A stretch of 64,000 nucleotides of DNA. It comes from Janthinobacterium sp. BJB426 (GTDB lineage: Bacteria > Pseudomonadota > Gammaproteobacteria > Burkholderiales > Burkholderiaceae_D). The stretch spans positions 1 to 64,000 of the forward strand of contig NZ_PDZL01000001.1 of the NCBI RefSeq assembly GCF_002735705.1, given 5' to 3'. This document shows, one piece after another, positions 17,464 to 29,081 of the stretch. The translations under genes and the position numbers were made by a program. Under the pieces are notes generated by a model. It saw only the letters and a program-made list of their open reading frames with translations, did no database searches and had not been told where the DNA came from. Positions within the stretch are counted from its first letter, which is position 1; each line of letters starts with the position of its first letter.

Positions 17464-18213
17464 ATGAATTACAACTGGAATTGGCGCATTTTCTGGGAGA
17501 TTTCTCCCGATGGCGTGGGCACGTATATGGACACCCTGTGGTCCGGCCTGATCTGGACCCTGGCCACGGCCGGTGCGGCGTGGATCATGGCGCTGATATT
17601 GGGCCTGGTGATCGGCACCATCCGCACCTTGCCGAACAAATGGCTGGTGGGCGTGGCCAATGCCTACGTCGAATTGTTCCGCAACGTGCCGCTGCTGGTG
17701 CAGATGTTCCTCTGGTATTTCGTCATGCCGGAACTGCTGCCGCCTGACCTGGGCGCCTGGGTCAAGTCGCTGCCGAATGCGCCGTTCGTCACGGCCGTGC
17801 TATGCCTGGGATTCTTTACTTCCTCGCGCGTGGCGGTGCAGGTCACGACGGGTATCGAGGCACTGCCGCGCGGGCAGAAACTGGCCGGCACGGCGCTGGG
17901 CCTGACCCTGCCGCAAACCTACCGCTTCATTTTGCTGCCGATGGCCGCGCGCGTCATCATGCCGCCGCTGACCAGCGAATTTTTGAACATCATCAAGAAC
18001 AGTTCCGTGGCGCTGACCATTGGCCTGATCGAACTGACGGCCAGCGCGCGCGCCATCCAGGAATTCTCGTTTCAGGTATTCGAGGCGTTTTCGGCCGCCA
18101 CCATCATCTACGTCGTCGTCAACCTGCTGGTGGTGGTGCTGATGCACCTGATCGAGAAAAAGGTCGCCATCCCTGGCTTCATCGTCGCCGGCGCCAAGAC
18201 GGGAGGACATTGA
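17464..18213 (+). CDS. gltJ: Glutamate/aspartate ABC transporter permease GltJ
   Basis: Inner-membrane permease of 249 residues of the polar amino acid (HisMQ) family. It opens with the family-typical MNYNWNWRIFW, has about five membrane segments, and carries the coupling-loop pattern ALPRGQKLAGTALGLT that contacts the ATPase. It pairs with GltK to form the channel. The start at 17464 is chosen by this N-terminal similarity and an upstream GAAGGA. gltK begins one base after its stop. Confidence 0.93.
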   Translation: MNYNWNWRIFWEISPDGVGTYMDTLWSGLIWTLATAGAAWIMALILGLVIGTIRTLPNKWLVGVANAYVELFRNVPLLVQMFLWYFVMPELLPPDLGAWVKSLPNAPFVTAVLCLGFFTSSRVAVQVTTGIEALPRGQKLAGTALGLTLPQTYRFILLPMAARVIMPPLTSEFLNIIKNSSVALTIGLIELTASARAIQEFSFQVFEAFSAATIIYVVVNLLVVVLMHLIEKKVAIPGFIVAGAKTGGH

Positions 18214-18214
18214 T

Positions 18215-18907
18215 ATGTTCGGTAATTTCGACTTCGATGTCATCTCCCGCTCGTGGGTCTATCTGTTCCAGACCGGCATGGTGTTTACCCTGAAACTGAC
18301 GGCGCTGGCCATGGTCGGCGGCATCGTGCTGGGCACCCTGCTGGCGCTGATGCGCCTGTCCGGCAACCGCATCGTTTCGGGCGTGGCGTCGAGCTACGTC
18401 AACCTGATACGCTCGATCCCGCTGGTGCTGGTGATCTTCTGGTTCTACTTCCTGGTACCGTACATCGCCGCCTGGATCATCGGCGCCGACGAACCCGTGA
18501 AAGTGGGCGCGTTTTCTTCCGCGCTGATCACCTTCATCATGTTCGAGGCGGCCTACTATTGCGAGATCATGCGCAGCGGCATACAGTCGATCCCGCGTGG
18601 CCAGGTGTGGGCGGGCCAGGCGCTGGGCATGAACTACCGGCAAACCATGGGCAGCATCGTGCTGCCGCAAGCGTTCCGCAACATGATTCCCGTGCTGCTG
18701 ACGCAAACCATCGTGCTGTTCCAGGACGTGTCGCTCGTGTACGTGCTGTCGATCCCCGATTTCGTCGGCGCCGCCTCGAAGATCGCCCAGCGCGACGGCC
18801 GCCTGGTGGAGATGTACGTGTTTGTCGCCGTCGTGTATTTCGTGCTGTGCTATGCCTTGTCGTTCCTGGTAAAACGCCTGCAGAAACGCGTCGCCATCAT
18901 TCGCTAA
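18215..18907 (+). CDS. gltK: Glutamate/aspartate ABC transporter permease GltK
   Basis: Second permease subunit, 230 residues, of the same HisMQ family. The coupling loop IPRGQVWAGQALGMNY is visible near residue 130, with several membrane segments around it. It forms the membrane channel with GltJ. The tight spacing to gltJ (one base) and gltL (19 bases) marks a single operon. Confidence 0.93.
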   Translation: MFGNFDFDVISRSWVYLFQTGMVFTLKLTALAMVGGIVLGTLLALMRLSGNRIVSGVASSYVNLIRSIPLVLVIFWFYFLVPYIAAWIIGADEPVKVGAFSSALITFIMFEAAYYCEIMRSGIQSIPRGQVWAGQALGMNYRQTMGSIVLPQAFRNMIPVLLTQTIVLFQDVSLVYVLSIPDFVGAASKIAQRDGRLVEMYVFVAVVYFVLCYALSFLVKRLQKRVAIIR

Positions 18908-18926
18908 CCGTAAAAGAAAGAACAAG

Positions 18927-19652
18927 ATGATTGAACTCAATAACGTCAGCAAATGGTATGGCCAGTTCCAGGTACTGACCGACTGCACCACCAAGGTCGC
19001 CAAGGGTGACGTGATGGTCATTTGTGGCCCGTCCGGCTCCGGCAAGTCAACCCTGATCAAGACCGTCAACGGCCTCGAGCCGATCCAGCAGGGGCAGATC
19101 ATCGTCGACGGCATCAGCGTCAACGATCCGAAAACGAATTTGTCGAAACTGCGTGCGCGCATCGGCATGGTGTTCCAGAATTTCGAGCTGTTTCCGCATC
19201 TGTCGATCCGCGAAAACCTGACCATCGGCCAGATCAAGGTGCTGGGCCGCAGCGCCGACGAAGCCAATGCCAAGGGCTTGAAGTACCTTGACCGAGTGGG
19301 CTTGCTGTCGCAGCAGGACAAGTTCCCGGGCCAGCTGTCGGGCGGCCAGCAGCAGCGTGTGGCGATCGCCCGCGCGCTGTCGATGGATCCGATCGCCATG
19401 CTGTTCGACGAGCCGACATCGGCGCTCGATCCGGAAATGATCAACGAAGTGCTCGACGTGATGGTGGGCCTGGCGCAGGAAGGCATGACGATGATGGTCG
19501 TCACCCACGAAATGGGCTTTGCCAAGCGCGTGGCCAACCGCATCGTCTTCATGGACCAGGGCAAGATCATCGAAGATTGCAGCAAGGATGACTTCTTCAA
19601 CACGACGCGCTCGGACCGCGCGCGCGATTTCCTGGCGAAGATCATTCACTGA
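18927..19652 (+). CDS. gltL: Glutamate/aspartate ABC transporter ATP-binding protein
   Basis: ATPase of 241 residues that powers the GltJK importer. Walker A is GPSGSGKST near residue 34, the signature is LSGGQQQR, and Walker B is AMLFDEPTSALD; the H-loop VVTHEMGFA is also intact. Length is normal for polar amino acid ATPases. It is the last gene of the operon, followed by a strong terminator. Confidence 0.95.
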   Translation: MIELNNVSKWYGQFQVLTDCTTKVAKGDVMVICGPSGSGKSTLIKTVNGLEPIQQGQIIVDGISVNDPKTNLSKLRARIGMVFQNFELFPHLSIRENLTIGQIKVLGRSADEANAKGLKYLDRVGLLSQQDKFPGQLSGGQQQRVAIARALSMDPIAMLFDEPTSALDPEMINEVLDVMVGLAQEGMTMMVVTHEMGFAKRVANRIVFMDQGKIIEDCSKDDFFNTTRSDRARDFLAKIIH

Positions 19653-19671
19653 TCCCAGGTTTTCTCGATAA

Positions 19672-19700
19672 AAGCGGCCGGCCTTCACCGGCCGTTTTTG
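19672..19700 (+). terminator. Terminator of the gltIJKL operon
   Basis: A perfect seven-base-pair stem, CGGCCGG and CCGGCCG, with a six-base loop is followed by five T, about 20 bases after the gltL stop. Confidence 0.9.
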
Positions 19701-19764
19701 CGTTCACAGTACGCTTGCGCCCGGTTTTCCTCAGGCACCCTGGCCGCTAAGGCAGCCCCGCGGC

Positions 19765-19773
19765 TGGTAAAAT
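19765..19773 (+). promoter_or_regulatory. Candidate extended -10 promoter of pyrC
   Basis: TGGTAAAAT fits an extended -10 element (TGn plus TAAAAT) and lies 37 bases before the pyrC ATG, after the gltL terminator. No convincing -35 box was seen. Confidence 0.45.
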
Positions 19774-19809
19774 GGGGCTATTCGCAATGACCGCCTGAGA
19801 GCAGCCGCC

Positions 19810-20862
19810 ATGTCCACACTCGATCACACCCCAGCCTCCATCACCATCACCCGTCCGGATGACTGGCATTTGCACCTGCGCGACGGCGCCGTCATGGCCA
19901 GCGTGCTGCCACACAGCGCGCGCCAGTTCGGCCGCGCCATCGTCATGCCGAACCTGAAGCCGCCCGTCACCACCACGGCCGATGCCAGCGCCTACCGCGA
20001 GCGCATCCTGGCCGCCGTGCCGCAAGGCGTGAACTTCGATCCGCTGATGGTGCTGTACCTGACGAACAACACTTCGCCCGACGAAATCCGCCGCGCGCAG
20101 GATAGCGGCATCGTGCAAGCCGTCAAATTGTATCCGGCCGGCGCCACGACGAATTCCGACCTGGGCGTGACGGATTTGAAGAATTGCTACAAGGTGCTCG
20201 AAGTGATGCAGGAAGTGGGCATGCCCTTTCTCGTGCACGGCGAAGTGACGGACCCGGAAATCGACATTTTCGACCGCGAAGCCGTCTTCATCGAGCGCGT
20301 GATGCGTCCGCTGCGCAGCGCCTTCCCGGCCCTGTCTGTCGTGTTCGAACACATCACCACCAAGGATGCGGCGCAGTACGTGGCCGAAGCGGAGGGCCCG
20401 ATCGCCGCCACCATCACGGCGCATCATCTGCTGTACAACCGCAACGAGATTTTCAAGGGCGGCATCCGCCCCCATTACTACTGCCTGCCCATCCTGAAGC
20501 GTGAAGAGCACCGCCTGGCACTGATGACGGCCGCCGCCAGCGGTGACGAGCGTTTCTTCCTCGGCACCGATTCTGCGCCGCACGCGCAGGGCGCCAAGGA
20601 AATGGCCTGCGGCTGCGCCGGTTGCTACACGGCCCTGCACGCGATGGAAATGTATGCGGAAGCGTTCGAACGGGCCGGCGCGCTCGATAAACTGGAGGCG
20701 TTCGCCAGCTTCCACGGCCCGGCCTTCTACGGCGTGCCGCGCAACACGGACACCATCACCTTGAAGCGCGAAAGCTGGACCTTGCCGGCCTCGCTGCCGC
20801 TGGGCGACAGCCATGTGATTCCGCTCAACGCGGGCGAGCAGATCAACTGGAAAATGGTGTAA
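19810..20862 (+). CDS. pyrC: Dihydroorotase
   Basis: Enzyme of 350 residues that closes N-carbamoyl-aspartate to dihydroorotate in pyrimidine synthesis. It is the short, class II type of E. coli PyrC. Metal ligands His20 and His22 lie in [10 protein letters not shown], the carboxylated lysine is Lys106 in AVKLYPAGA, and later His-containing FLVHGE and ITAHHL and the catalytic Asp in GTDSAPH are present. Seven bases separate its stop from the DUF3025 gene, so the two are probably cotranscribed. Confidence 0.96.
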   Translation: MSTLDHTPASITITRPDDWHLHLRDGAVMASVLPHSARQFGRAIVMPNLKPPVTTTADASAYRERILAAVPQGVNFDPLMVLYLTNNTSPDEIRRAQDSGIVQAVKLYPAGATTNSDLGVTDLKNCYKVLEVMQEVGMPFLVHGEVTDPEIDIFDREAVFIERVMRPLRSAFPALSVVFEHITTKDAAQYVAEAEGPIAATITAHHLLYNRNEIFKGGIRPHYYCLPILKREEHRLALMTAAASGDERFFLGTDSAPHAQGAKEMACGCAGCYTALHAMEMYAEAFERAGALDKLEAFASFHGPAFYGVPRNTDTITLKRESWTLPASLPLGDSHVIPLNAGEQINWKMV

Positions 20863-20869
20863 TTACTCC

Positions 20870-21688
20870 ATGCTGCCATCGATAGACTGGACCCGCCCCT
20901 GGTTTGCCACGGTGCTGCCGGCGCGACGGCAGCTGGACCTGCAGCGCGACACGGTGATTGCCGCGCTGAACGGACGGGCGCGGGCGCTGGACTTGCGCAA
21001 TCCCACCGGCTTGCCGCTGGCCTTCGTGCCGCAAGCGGACCTGCCCGAAGGCGTGGCGTACGAGGAGTTCATCGGTGCGACGGGCGGCGTGCCCACGCGC
21101 GACAATCTGCACGATTTTTTCAATGCACTCGTGTGGCTCACCTTCCCGCGGATCAAGCGTCAATTGAACGCGCTGCAGGCGGCGCAGATCGCCCTGTCCG
21201 GCGTCGGTAAATCGCGCGGTCCCGCGCGCGATGGCGCGACGATTTTTGACGAAAATTCCGCCTTGCTGGTGCTGCGCGACAGCGACGCGGGGCGCGCACT
21301 GGAAACGGCCTTGCGCGGGCACGACTGGCGCAGCGTGTTCATTGCGCAGCGCGATAAATTTGGCGCGGACGGTGACGCCGAGGTCTGGTTGTTCGGCCAC
21401 GCGCTGATGGAAAAACTGGTAGCGCCGCGCAAGGCCATCACGGCGCATACGCGCGTGATCTTCGCCGGCGACGCCTATTTCACCCTGGACGATGCGGCAC
21501 GCCGCGCCTGGCTCGACGAGAGGGTGGCGCAAGACCTGGCGCAGCAAGGTCTCACTACGGCGGACTTCACGCCGCTGCCCGTGCTGGGTTTGCCCGGCTG
21601 GTGCGAAGGCCAGGACGACGATTTTTACAATGACGCGGCGGTGTTTCGCCCGAAGCGCAAAGTGGCTGGCGCAGAAAGAGATCAATAG
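20870..21688 (+). CDS. DUF3025 family protein
   Basis: Cytoplasmic protein of 272 residues that I recognise as DUF3025, a family of unknown function common in Betaproteobacteria. Conserved-looking features include YEEFIGATGGVPTRDN near residue 65 and HDFFNALVWLTFPR near residue 82. There is no signal peptide or membrane segment. Its position right after pyrC and one base before the Gfo/Idh/MocA gene suggests an operon, but this does not reveal a function. Confidence 0.82.
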   Translation: MLPSIDWTRPWFATVLPARRQLDLQRDTVIAALNGRARALDLRNPTGLPLAFVPQADLPEGVAYEEFIGATGGVPTRDNLHDFFNALVWLTFPRIKRQLNALQAAQIALSGVGKSRGPARDGATIFDENSALLVLRDSDAGRALETALRGHDWRSVFIAQRDKFGADGDAEVWLFGHALMEKLVAPRKAITAHTRVIFAGDAYFTLDDAARRAWLDERVAQDLAQQGLTTADFTPLPVLGLPGWCEGQDDDFYNDAAVFRPKRKVAGAERDQ

Positions 21689-21689
21689 C

Positions 21690-22679
21690 ATGGAAAATAC
21701 CGTCCGCTGGGGCATCCTCGGCACCGGCAAGATCGCCCGCGCGATGGCCAATGGCTTGCGCGATGCGCCCGGTGCGCAACTGGTGGCAGTCGCTTCGCGC
21801 AGCGAGGCTGGCGCACAGGCTTTCGGCGCCGAATTCGACATCGGGCGTTGCCACGGTTCCTACCAGGCGCTGGCCATGGACCCGGACGTGGACGTGATCT
21901 ACATCGCCACGCCGCACACCCTGCATGCCGAAAATGCCTTGCTGTGCATGGCCGCCGGCAAGCACGTCGTGTGCGAAAAACCGTTCACCATGAATGCGCG
22001 CGAAGCGCAGGCCGTGGTCGATCTGGCACGCGACAAAAAACTGTTTTTGATGGAAGCCATGTGGAGCCGTTTCCTGCCCGCCGTGCAGGAGGCCAAACGC
22101 ATCATCGCCAGCGGCGAGATCGGCGTGCCGCAGCAGGTGCAGGCCGATATCGGCTTTGTCGCCAATTTTCCGCCCGAGCACCGCATGTTCAATCCCGCAC
22201 TCGGCGGCGGCGCGCTGCTCGACGTGGGCATTTATCCGCTGTCGATGGCGACCTTCTTCCTCGGCCCTGTAACGCAGGTGCAGGCGCTGGCCGAGATGGG
22301 CGCCACCGGTGTCGATGAGCAGGTCGTGTTTTCGCTGCTGCACGCCGGCGGCGGCACCTCGTCCTGCGCCTGCAGCCTGCGCGCGCAGACGCCGACGGAA
22401 ATGACCATTTCCGGCAGCCTGGGACGCATCCGCCTGCCCAGCCGTTTCTACAAGCCCGACCACCTGATCGTCGAAACGATGGATGGTGCACGGCGCGTCG
22501 TCTCCGTGCCGCACCTGGGCAATGGCTACGCGCACGAGGCCATCGAAGCGATGCGCTGCATCCGCGCCGGGCTGCTGGAAAGTCCCGTCATGCCGCACGC
22601 AGACAGCGTGGCGCTGATGCACAACCTTGACACCATGCGCGGCCAGATCGGCCTCGTCTACCAAGCCGACCAGGCGTGA
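21690..22679 (+). CDS. Gfo/Idh/MocA family oxidoreductase
   Basis: NAD(P)-dependent oxidoreductase of 329 residues. The N-terminal Rossmann motif is WGILGTGKIARAMA, and the EKP signature appears as VCEKPFTMNA near residue 95. The C-terminal domain has the family's substrate-binding fold, with GGALLDVGIYPL. Likely substrates are sugars, inositols or trans-dihydrodiols; the sequence does not decide. It begins one base after the DUF3025 stop and its stop lies just ahead of the MFS gene, consistent with one transcript. Confidence 0.9.
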   Translation: MENTVRWGILGTGKIARAMANGLRDAPGAQLVAVASRSEAGAQAFGAEFDIGRCHGSYQALAMDPDVDVIYIATPHTLHAENALLCMAAGKHVVCEKPFTMNAREAQAVVDLARDKKLFLMEAMWSRFLPAVQEAKRIIASGEIGVPQQVQADIGFVANFPPEHRMFNPALGGGALLDVGIYPLSMATFFLGPVTQVQALAEMGATGVDEQVVFSLLHAGGGTSSCACSLRAQTPTEMTISGSLGRIRLPSRFYKPDHLIVETMDGARRVVSVPHLGNGYAHEAIEAMRCIRAGLLESPVMPHADSVALMHNLDTMRGQIGLVYQADQA

Positions 22680-22690
22680 ACAGGAACTCC

Positions 22691-23905
22691 ATGACATTGT
22701 CCTCATCCCGCCCCAGCCTGAAAACCGTCCTCATCGCCAGCGGCGTCGTGCTGACCCTGGCGATGGGTGTGCGCCACGGCCTGGGCTTCTGGATGCAGCC
22801 GATCTCGCAAGCCAATGGCTGGACGCGCGAAACGTATTCGCTGGCGCTGGCCATGCAAAACCTGATGTGGGGCGTTTTCGGCCCGTTCGCCGGCATGGCG
22901 GCCGACCGTTTCGGCACCATGCGCGTCGTCATCGTCGGCGCCATCAGCTACATGGCGGGCCTCGTGTGGATGGCGCTCGTGACGCAGCCCACCCTGTTCA
23001 TCGTCGGCTCGGGCATCTTCATCGGCCTGGCGCTGGCCTGCACGGCCTTTGGCGCCATCAGCGGCATCATCGGCCGCAGTGCGCCGCCCGAGCAGCGCTC
23101 GTGGGCTTTCGGCATTTCGTCGGCGGCCGGCTCGTTCGGCCAGTTCCTGATGATGCCGGTGGAGCAGCAGCTGATTTCCGCCGTGGGCTGGCAAAACGCC
23201 TTTTATGTGCTGGCCGCGCTGGTGCTGCTGGCCATGATCCCGATGGCCTTCTACCTGCGCGAACCGCCCGTCTCGCACGCCAGCGGCCCGCAGCAAAGTG
23301 TGGGCGCGGCCTTCAGCGAAGCCATCGCCAGCCGCTCGTTCTGGCTGCTCCTGGCCGGGTATTTTGTCTGCGGTTTCCAGCTCGTCTTCATTGGCGTGCA
23401 CTTGCCGGCCTACCTGAAGGACCAGGGCCTGATGAATCCGAACGTCGCCGTCACGGCGCTGGCGCTGATCGGCCTGTTCAACATCGTCGGCTCCTACTAT
23501 GCGGGCAAACTCGGTGGCAAGATCGCCAAACGCTACCTGCTGTCGGCCATCTACGTGACGCGCGCCGTGGTCATCACCGCGTTCCTGCTGGCGCCCTTGT
23601 CGGCGTGGTCCGTGTACCTGTTCGCCGCCGGCATGGGCGTGCTGTGGCTGTCGACCGTGCCGCTGACGAACGGCATCATCGCCGGCATCTTCGGCGTCAA
23701 GCACCTGTCGATGCTGGCCGGGATGGTGTTCTTCTCGCACCAGGTGGGCAGTTTCCTCGGTGCCTGGCTGGGGGGCTATCTGTACGAGCACCAGGGCAGT
23801 TACCACATCGTGTGGATGATCACCATCGGCCTGGGTTTGCTGGCCGCGCTGATCAACCTGCCCATCGACGAGCGCGCCGTCAAGCGCGTGGCGGTGGCCG
23901 CGTAA
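22691..23905 (+). CDS. MFS transporter, 12 membrane segments
   Basis: Major facilitator of about 404 residues with twelve hydrophobic segments. The loop between segments 2 and 3 carries GMAADRFGTMRVV, the MFS signature region. It resembles the anion/monocarboxylate or oxalate-formate-like branch; the substrate is unknown. The ATG at 22691 is preferred because AGGAA sits five bases upstream; a GTG at 22676 overlapping the previous stop is an alternative. Its TAA shares its last A with the ATG of a 41-residue membrane peptide, which suggests coupled translation. Confidence 0.9.
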   Translation: MTLSSSRPSLKTVLIASGVVLTLAMGVRHGLGFWMQPISQANGWTRETYSLALAMQNLMWGVFGPFAGMAADRFGTMRVVIVGAISYMAGLVWMALVTQPTLFIVGSGIFIGLALACTAFGAISGIIGRSAPPEQRSWAFGISSAAGSFGQFLMMPVEQQLISAVGWQNAFYVLAALVLLAMIPMAFYLREPPVSHASGPQQSVGAAFSEAIASRSFWLLLAGYFVCGFQLVFIGVHLPAYLKDQGLMNPNVAVTALALIGLFNIVGSYYAGKLGGKIAKRYLLSAIYVTRAVVITAFLLAPLSAWSVYLFAAGMGVLWLSTVPLTNGIIAGIFGVKHLSMLAGMVFFSHQVGSFLGAWLGGYLYEHQGSYHIVWMITIGLGLLAALINLPIDERAVKRVAVAA

Positions 23906-24030
23906 TGGGCAGCTGGCGCACATGGCTGTGGCGCCTGGCCGGCGCCGTGCTGCTGGCCAGTGTCTTCCTGGCCTATCTGCGCCCCGACTTCATGCTCGAC
24001 CTGGCGAACCGCTTCTGGATGTGCATGTAG
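23905..24030 (+). CDS. Small single-span membrane protein, 41 residues
   Basis: Short open frame whose ATG overlaps the MFS stop by one base (TAATG). It encodes 41 residues: a basic, Trp-rich start (MGSWRTWLWRL), one hydrophobic span of about 17 residues (AGAVLLASVFLAYL), then RPDFMLDLANRFWMCM. Codon use is like its neighbours, and the coupling to the transporter argues for real translation. I recall similar short C-terminal patterns in small proteins of related genera, but cannot verify this. It may be an accessory subunit of the transporter; that is inference. Confidence 0.62.
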   Translation: MGSWRTWLWRLAGAVLLASVFLAYLRPDFMLDLANRFWMCM

Positions 24031-24043
24031 CAGGCATCCGGTC

Positions 24044-26146
24044 CTACACTTTTAAAAATTCCTCTTTCCCACCGAGCCAGCGCGCCAGGTGCGCTTCCAC
24101 GGTGGCCGCTGCGGCCGTCGTGGTGGCGTGCAGCAAATCGTGCGCCACGTCGCGGGCCTGGTCTACTAACCATTGATCCGTTTCCAGGTCGGCGAAGCGC
24201 AGCATGGCCTGGCCGGACTGGCGCGCGCCGAGAAATTCCCCGGGGCCGCGGATTTCCAGGTCGCGGCGCGCGATTTCAAAACCGTCCGTCGTCTCGCGCA
24301 TGGTCATCAAACGCTGGCGCGCCACGCCGCCCAAGGGACCCTGGTACAGCAGCAGGCAGACGCTGGCCGCCGTGCCGCGGCCCACGCGGCCGCGCAGCTG
24401 GTGCAGCTGGGACAAGCCAAAACGCTCGGCGTGTTCGATCACCATCAGCGAGGCGTTTGGCACGTCGACGCCCACCTCGATCACGGTGGTGGCCACCAGC
24501 ACGTGGATATGGCCGGCGATGAAGGCATCCATCACTTCCTGCTTTTCCGCCGGTTTCAAGCGGCCGTGCACGAGGCCGACCTGCAGCGCGGGCAAAGCCT
24601 CGGCCAGCATCATGTAGGTGTCGGTGGCCGTCTGCAGCTGCAGTGCTTCCGATTCCTCGATCAGCGGGCAGACCCAGTAGACCTGCCGGCCTTCCAGCGC
24701 GGCAGCATACACGCGGGCGATGACTTCATCGCGGCGGTTCTGGTCGATGGCGCGCGTGACGATGGGACTGCGGCCGGGCGGCAGCTCGTCGATCACCGAC
24801 ACTTCCAGGTCGGCGTAATATGTCATGGCGAGGGTGCGCGGGATCGGCGTGGCGGACATCATCAGCTGGTGCGGCACGGCCGCGCTGTCGCCCTTGTTGC
24901 GCAAGGTCAGGCGCTGGCCCACGCCGAAGCGGTGCTGCTCGTCGACGATGACCAGGCCCAGTTTCGCGAACAGCACATTATCCTGGATCAGTGCATGCGT
25001 GCCGATCACCAGCTGCGCTTCACCTGATTCGATCAGGGCCAGCGCCGCCGTCTTTTCCTTTTTCTTCAGACTGCCCGTCAGCCAGGCCACCTTCACGCCC
25101 AGCGGCTCCATCCAGGCGGCGATCTTGCGGAAGTGCTGCTCCGCCAGAATCTCCGTGGGCGCCATCAACGCTGCCTGGTAGCCGCTGTCGATGGCCTGCG
25201 TGGCCGACAGGGCGGCGACGACCGTCTTGCCGCTGCCGACGTCGCCTTGCAGCAGGCGCTGCATCGGATACGGCTGGTGCAGGTCGGCGCGGATTTCCTC
25301 GAGCACGCGCGCCTGCGCGCCCGTCAGCTTGAAGGGCAGGGCGGCACCGAAGGCATTCGATAAAGTCCCGACGATGGGCAGCGATGCGGCACCTTTCGAG
25401 CGGCGCGCGCGCTGGGCGCGTTTCAGCGACAGTTGCTGCGCCAGCAGCTCATCGAACTTCATGCGCACCCAGGCCGGGTGCGAGCGGTCCATCAGCGCGC
25501 TTTCATCGATGTCCTGCGGCGGATAGTGCAGCAGGTGCACGGCGGCGCGGAAAGGCGACAGCTGCATCTCGCGCAGCAGCTCGTCCGGCAAAGTGTCCTG
25601 CCAGTCGGTGCGGCGCATGGCGTCGGCGATCTCGCGCCGCAGCACGTGCTGCGACAGGCCTTCGCCCGATGGATATACGGGCGTGAGGGCCGTGGGCAGC
25701 GGCGCGCCTTCGTTGACCACCTTATACGTCGGGTGCACCATCTCGGCGCCGAAAAAGCCGTGTTTGAGTTCGGCGCGCGCACGCACGCGCGTGCCTTCGG
25801 CCAGCTGCTTGACCTGGCTGCCATAAAAATTCATGAAGCGCAGCAGCAAATTGCCCGTTTCGTCGGCGATCGTCACCAGCAATTGCTTGCGCGGCTTGAA
25901 ATTGACTTCGCATTTGGTGACGATGCCCTCGACTTGCCACGATTCGCCGCCGCGCAGGCAGGCGTCGCGTATCGTGTAGACCTTGGTTTCGTCCTCGTAG
26001 CGCATCGGCAGGTGCAGCACCAGGTCCATATCCGTGCGCAAGCCGAGTTTGGCCAGCCGGCTTTCCGTGCTGACCACTTTTTTGACGGCTTTCGGCTTCG
26101 CGGCCGGCCTGGCTACGGGTGGAAGATCGGGCGTTGGATCGGGCAT
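24044..26146 (-). CDS. recG: ATP-dependent DNA helicase RecG
   Basis: Helicase of about 700 residues that remodels stalled replication forks and Holliday junctions. An N-terminal wedge/OB domain is followed by the helicase core: Walker A GDVGSGKT, DEQH box in IVDEQHRFGVGQR, SATPIPRT, and the C-terminal QLRGRVGRG motif. Length matches RecG. The start at 26146 gives a short Pro/Lys-rich extension before SRLAKLGL; an open frame reaches further upstream, but without RecG-like sequence. It is divergent from queA across a 199-base gap. Confidence 0.95.
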   Translation of the reverse strand: MPDPTPDLPPVARPAAKPKAVKKVVSTESRLAKLGLRTDMDLVLHLPMRYEDETKVYTIRDACLRGGESWQVEGIVTKCEVNFKPRKQLLVTIADETGNLLLRFMNFYGSQVKQLAEGTRVRARAELKHGFFGAEMVHPTYKVVNEGAPLPTALTPVYPSGEGLSQHVLRREIADAMRRTDWQDTLPDELLREMQLSPFRAAVHLLHYPPQDIDESALMDRSHPAWVRMKFDELLAQQLSLKRAQRARRSKGAASLPIVGTLSNAFGAALPFKLTGAQARVLEEIRADLHQPYPMQRLLQGDVGSGKTVVAALSATQAIDSGYQAALMAPTEILAEQHFRKIAAWMEPLGVKVAWLTGSLKKKEKTAALALIESGEAQLVIGTHALIQDNVLFAKLGLVIVDEQHRFGVGQRLTLRNKGDSAAVPHQLMMSATPIPRTLAMTYYADLEVSVIDELPPGRSPIVTRAIDQNRRDEVIARVYAAALEGRQVYWVCPLIEESEALQLQTATDTYMMLAEALPALQVGLVHGRLKPAEKQEVMDAFIAGHIHVLVATTVIEVGVDVPNASLMVIEHAERFGLSQLHQLRGRVGRGTAASVCLLLYQGPLGGVARQRLMTMRETTDGFEIARRDLEIRGPGEFLGARQSGQAMLRFADLETDQWLVDQARDVAHDLLHATTTAAAATVEAHLARWLGGKEEFLKV

Positions 26147-26345
26147 ATGCAAGGTTTTAGTGCCATTAGCGCAGGTTTTTATGCCGCTAGCGTAAAATAG
26201 AGGGTTGTCCGGCACACCCTGTGCGTACCGCAGTTGTAAATTGTTGCGGCGGATTATTGTAATGCCTGTATAGGCGCACAGTATAGTGCCAGATGTTCCA
26301 TTGCGCACTCCTAATCATTTTTGACGTACTTTTGAAGCAAAACGC

Positions 26346-28542
<2,197 letters not shown>

Positions 28543-28614
28543 GAAAACCTTAGCTTGAGCCCTGGCGGCAGCATGGCCGGAAGTTTTGTGTATTGGTGCT
28601 TGGACTGGGGCGAT

Positions 28615-28637
28615 AAAGCATTGCATAATGCTTTTTT
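28615..28637 (+). terminator. Terminator between tgt and yajC
   Basis: An eight-base-pair perfect stem AAAGCATT / AATGCTTT with a GCAT loop runs into T residues. It lies 73 bases after the tgt stop and separates the queuosine genes from the Sec genes. Confidence 0.75.
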
Positions 28638-28689
28638 AGCCCCATTTAAAGTTGCCATGGCTGCAATTCGGGTTATGACGTATAGCCAA

Positions 28690-28698
28690 TGCTAGAAT
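28690..28698 (+). promoter_or_regulatory. Candidate extended -10 promoter of yajC-secD-secF
   Basis: TGCTAGAAT fits an extended -10 (TGn TAGAAT) and lies 41 bases upstream of the yajC GTG, after the tgt terminator. No clear -35 box was found. Confidence 0.45.
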
Positions 28699-28738
28699 AC
28701 AGCGCTATTTTTTCAAACTGATTAGAACTGGAGTCACC

Positions 28739-29071
28739 GTGTTTTTCATTTCCAACGCTTATGCGCAAGCCCCAACCGAAGCCCTGGGCCTCGGCGGCAA
28801 CCTGACCAGCTTCCTGCCGCTGGTATTGATGTTCGTGGTCATGTATTTCCTGATGATCCGCCCACAGCAAAAACGCGCCAAAGAACAACGGGCGATGATG
28901 GACGCGCTGGCCAAGGGTGACGAAGTCGTCACCGCCGGCGGCATGCTGGGCCGTGTTGTCAAGGTAGTGGACGCTTACGTCACCATCGAAGTGGCGACCG
29001 GCACCGAAGTCACGGTGCAAAAGAGCTCCATTACCACCTTGCTGCCTAAAGGCACCCTGAAGGCACTGTAA
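28739..29071 (+). CDS. yajC: Preprotein translocase subunit YajC
   Basis: Small inner-membrane protein of 110 residues that associates with SecDF and YidC. One membrane span (LVLMFVVMYFLMIRPQQKRA) lies near residues 28-48, followed by a cytoplasmic domain with GDEVVTAGGMLGRV. The start codon is GTG, with CTGGAG placed well upstream. Position ahead of secD and secF is the classical order. Confidence 0.95.
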   Translation: MFFISNAYAQAPTEALGLGGNLTSFLPLVLMFVVMYFLMIRPQQKRAKEQRAMMDALAKGDEVVTAGGMLGRVVKVVDAYVTIEVATGTEVTVQKSSITTLLPKGTLKAL

Positions 29072-29081
29072 TTCCTCGCTG

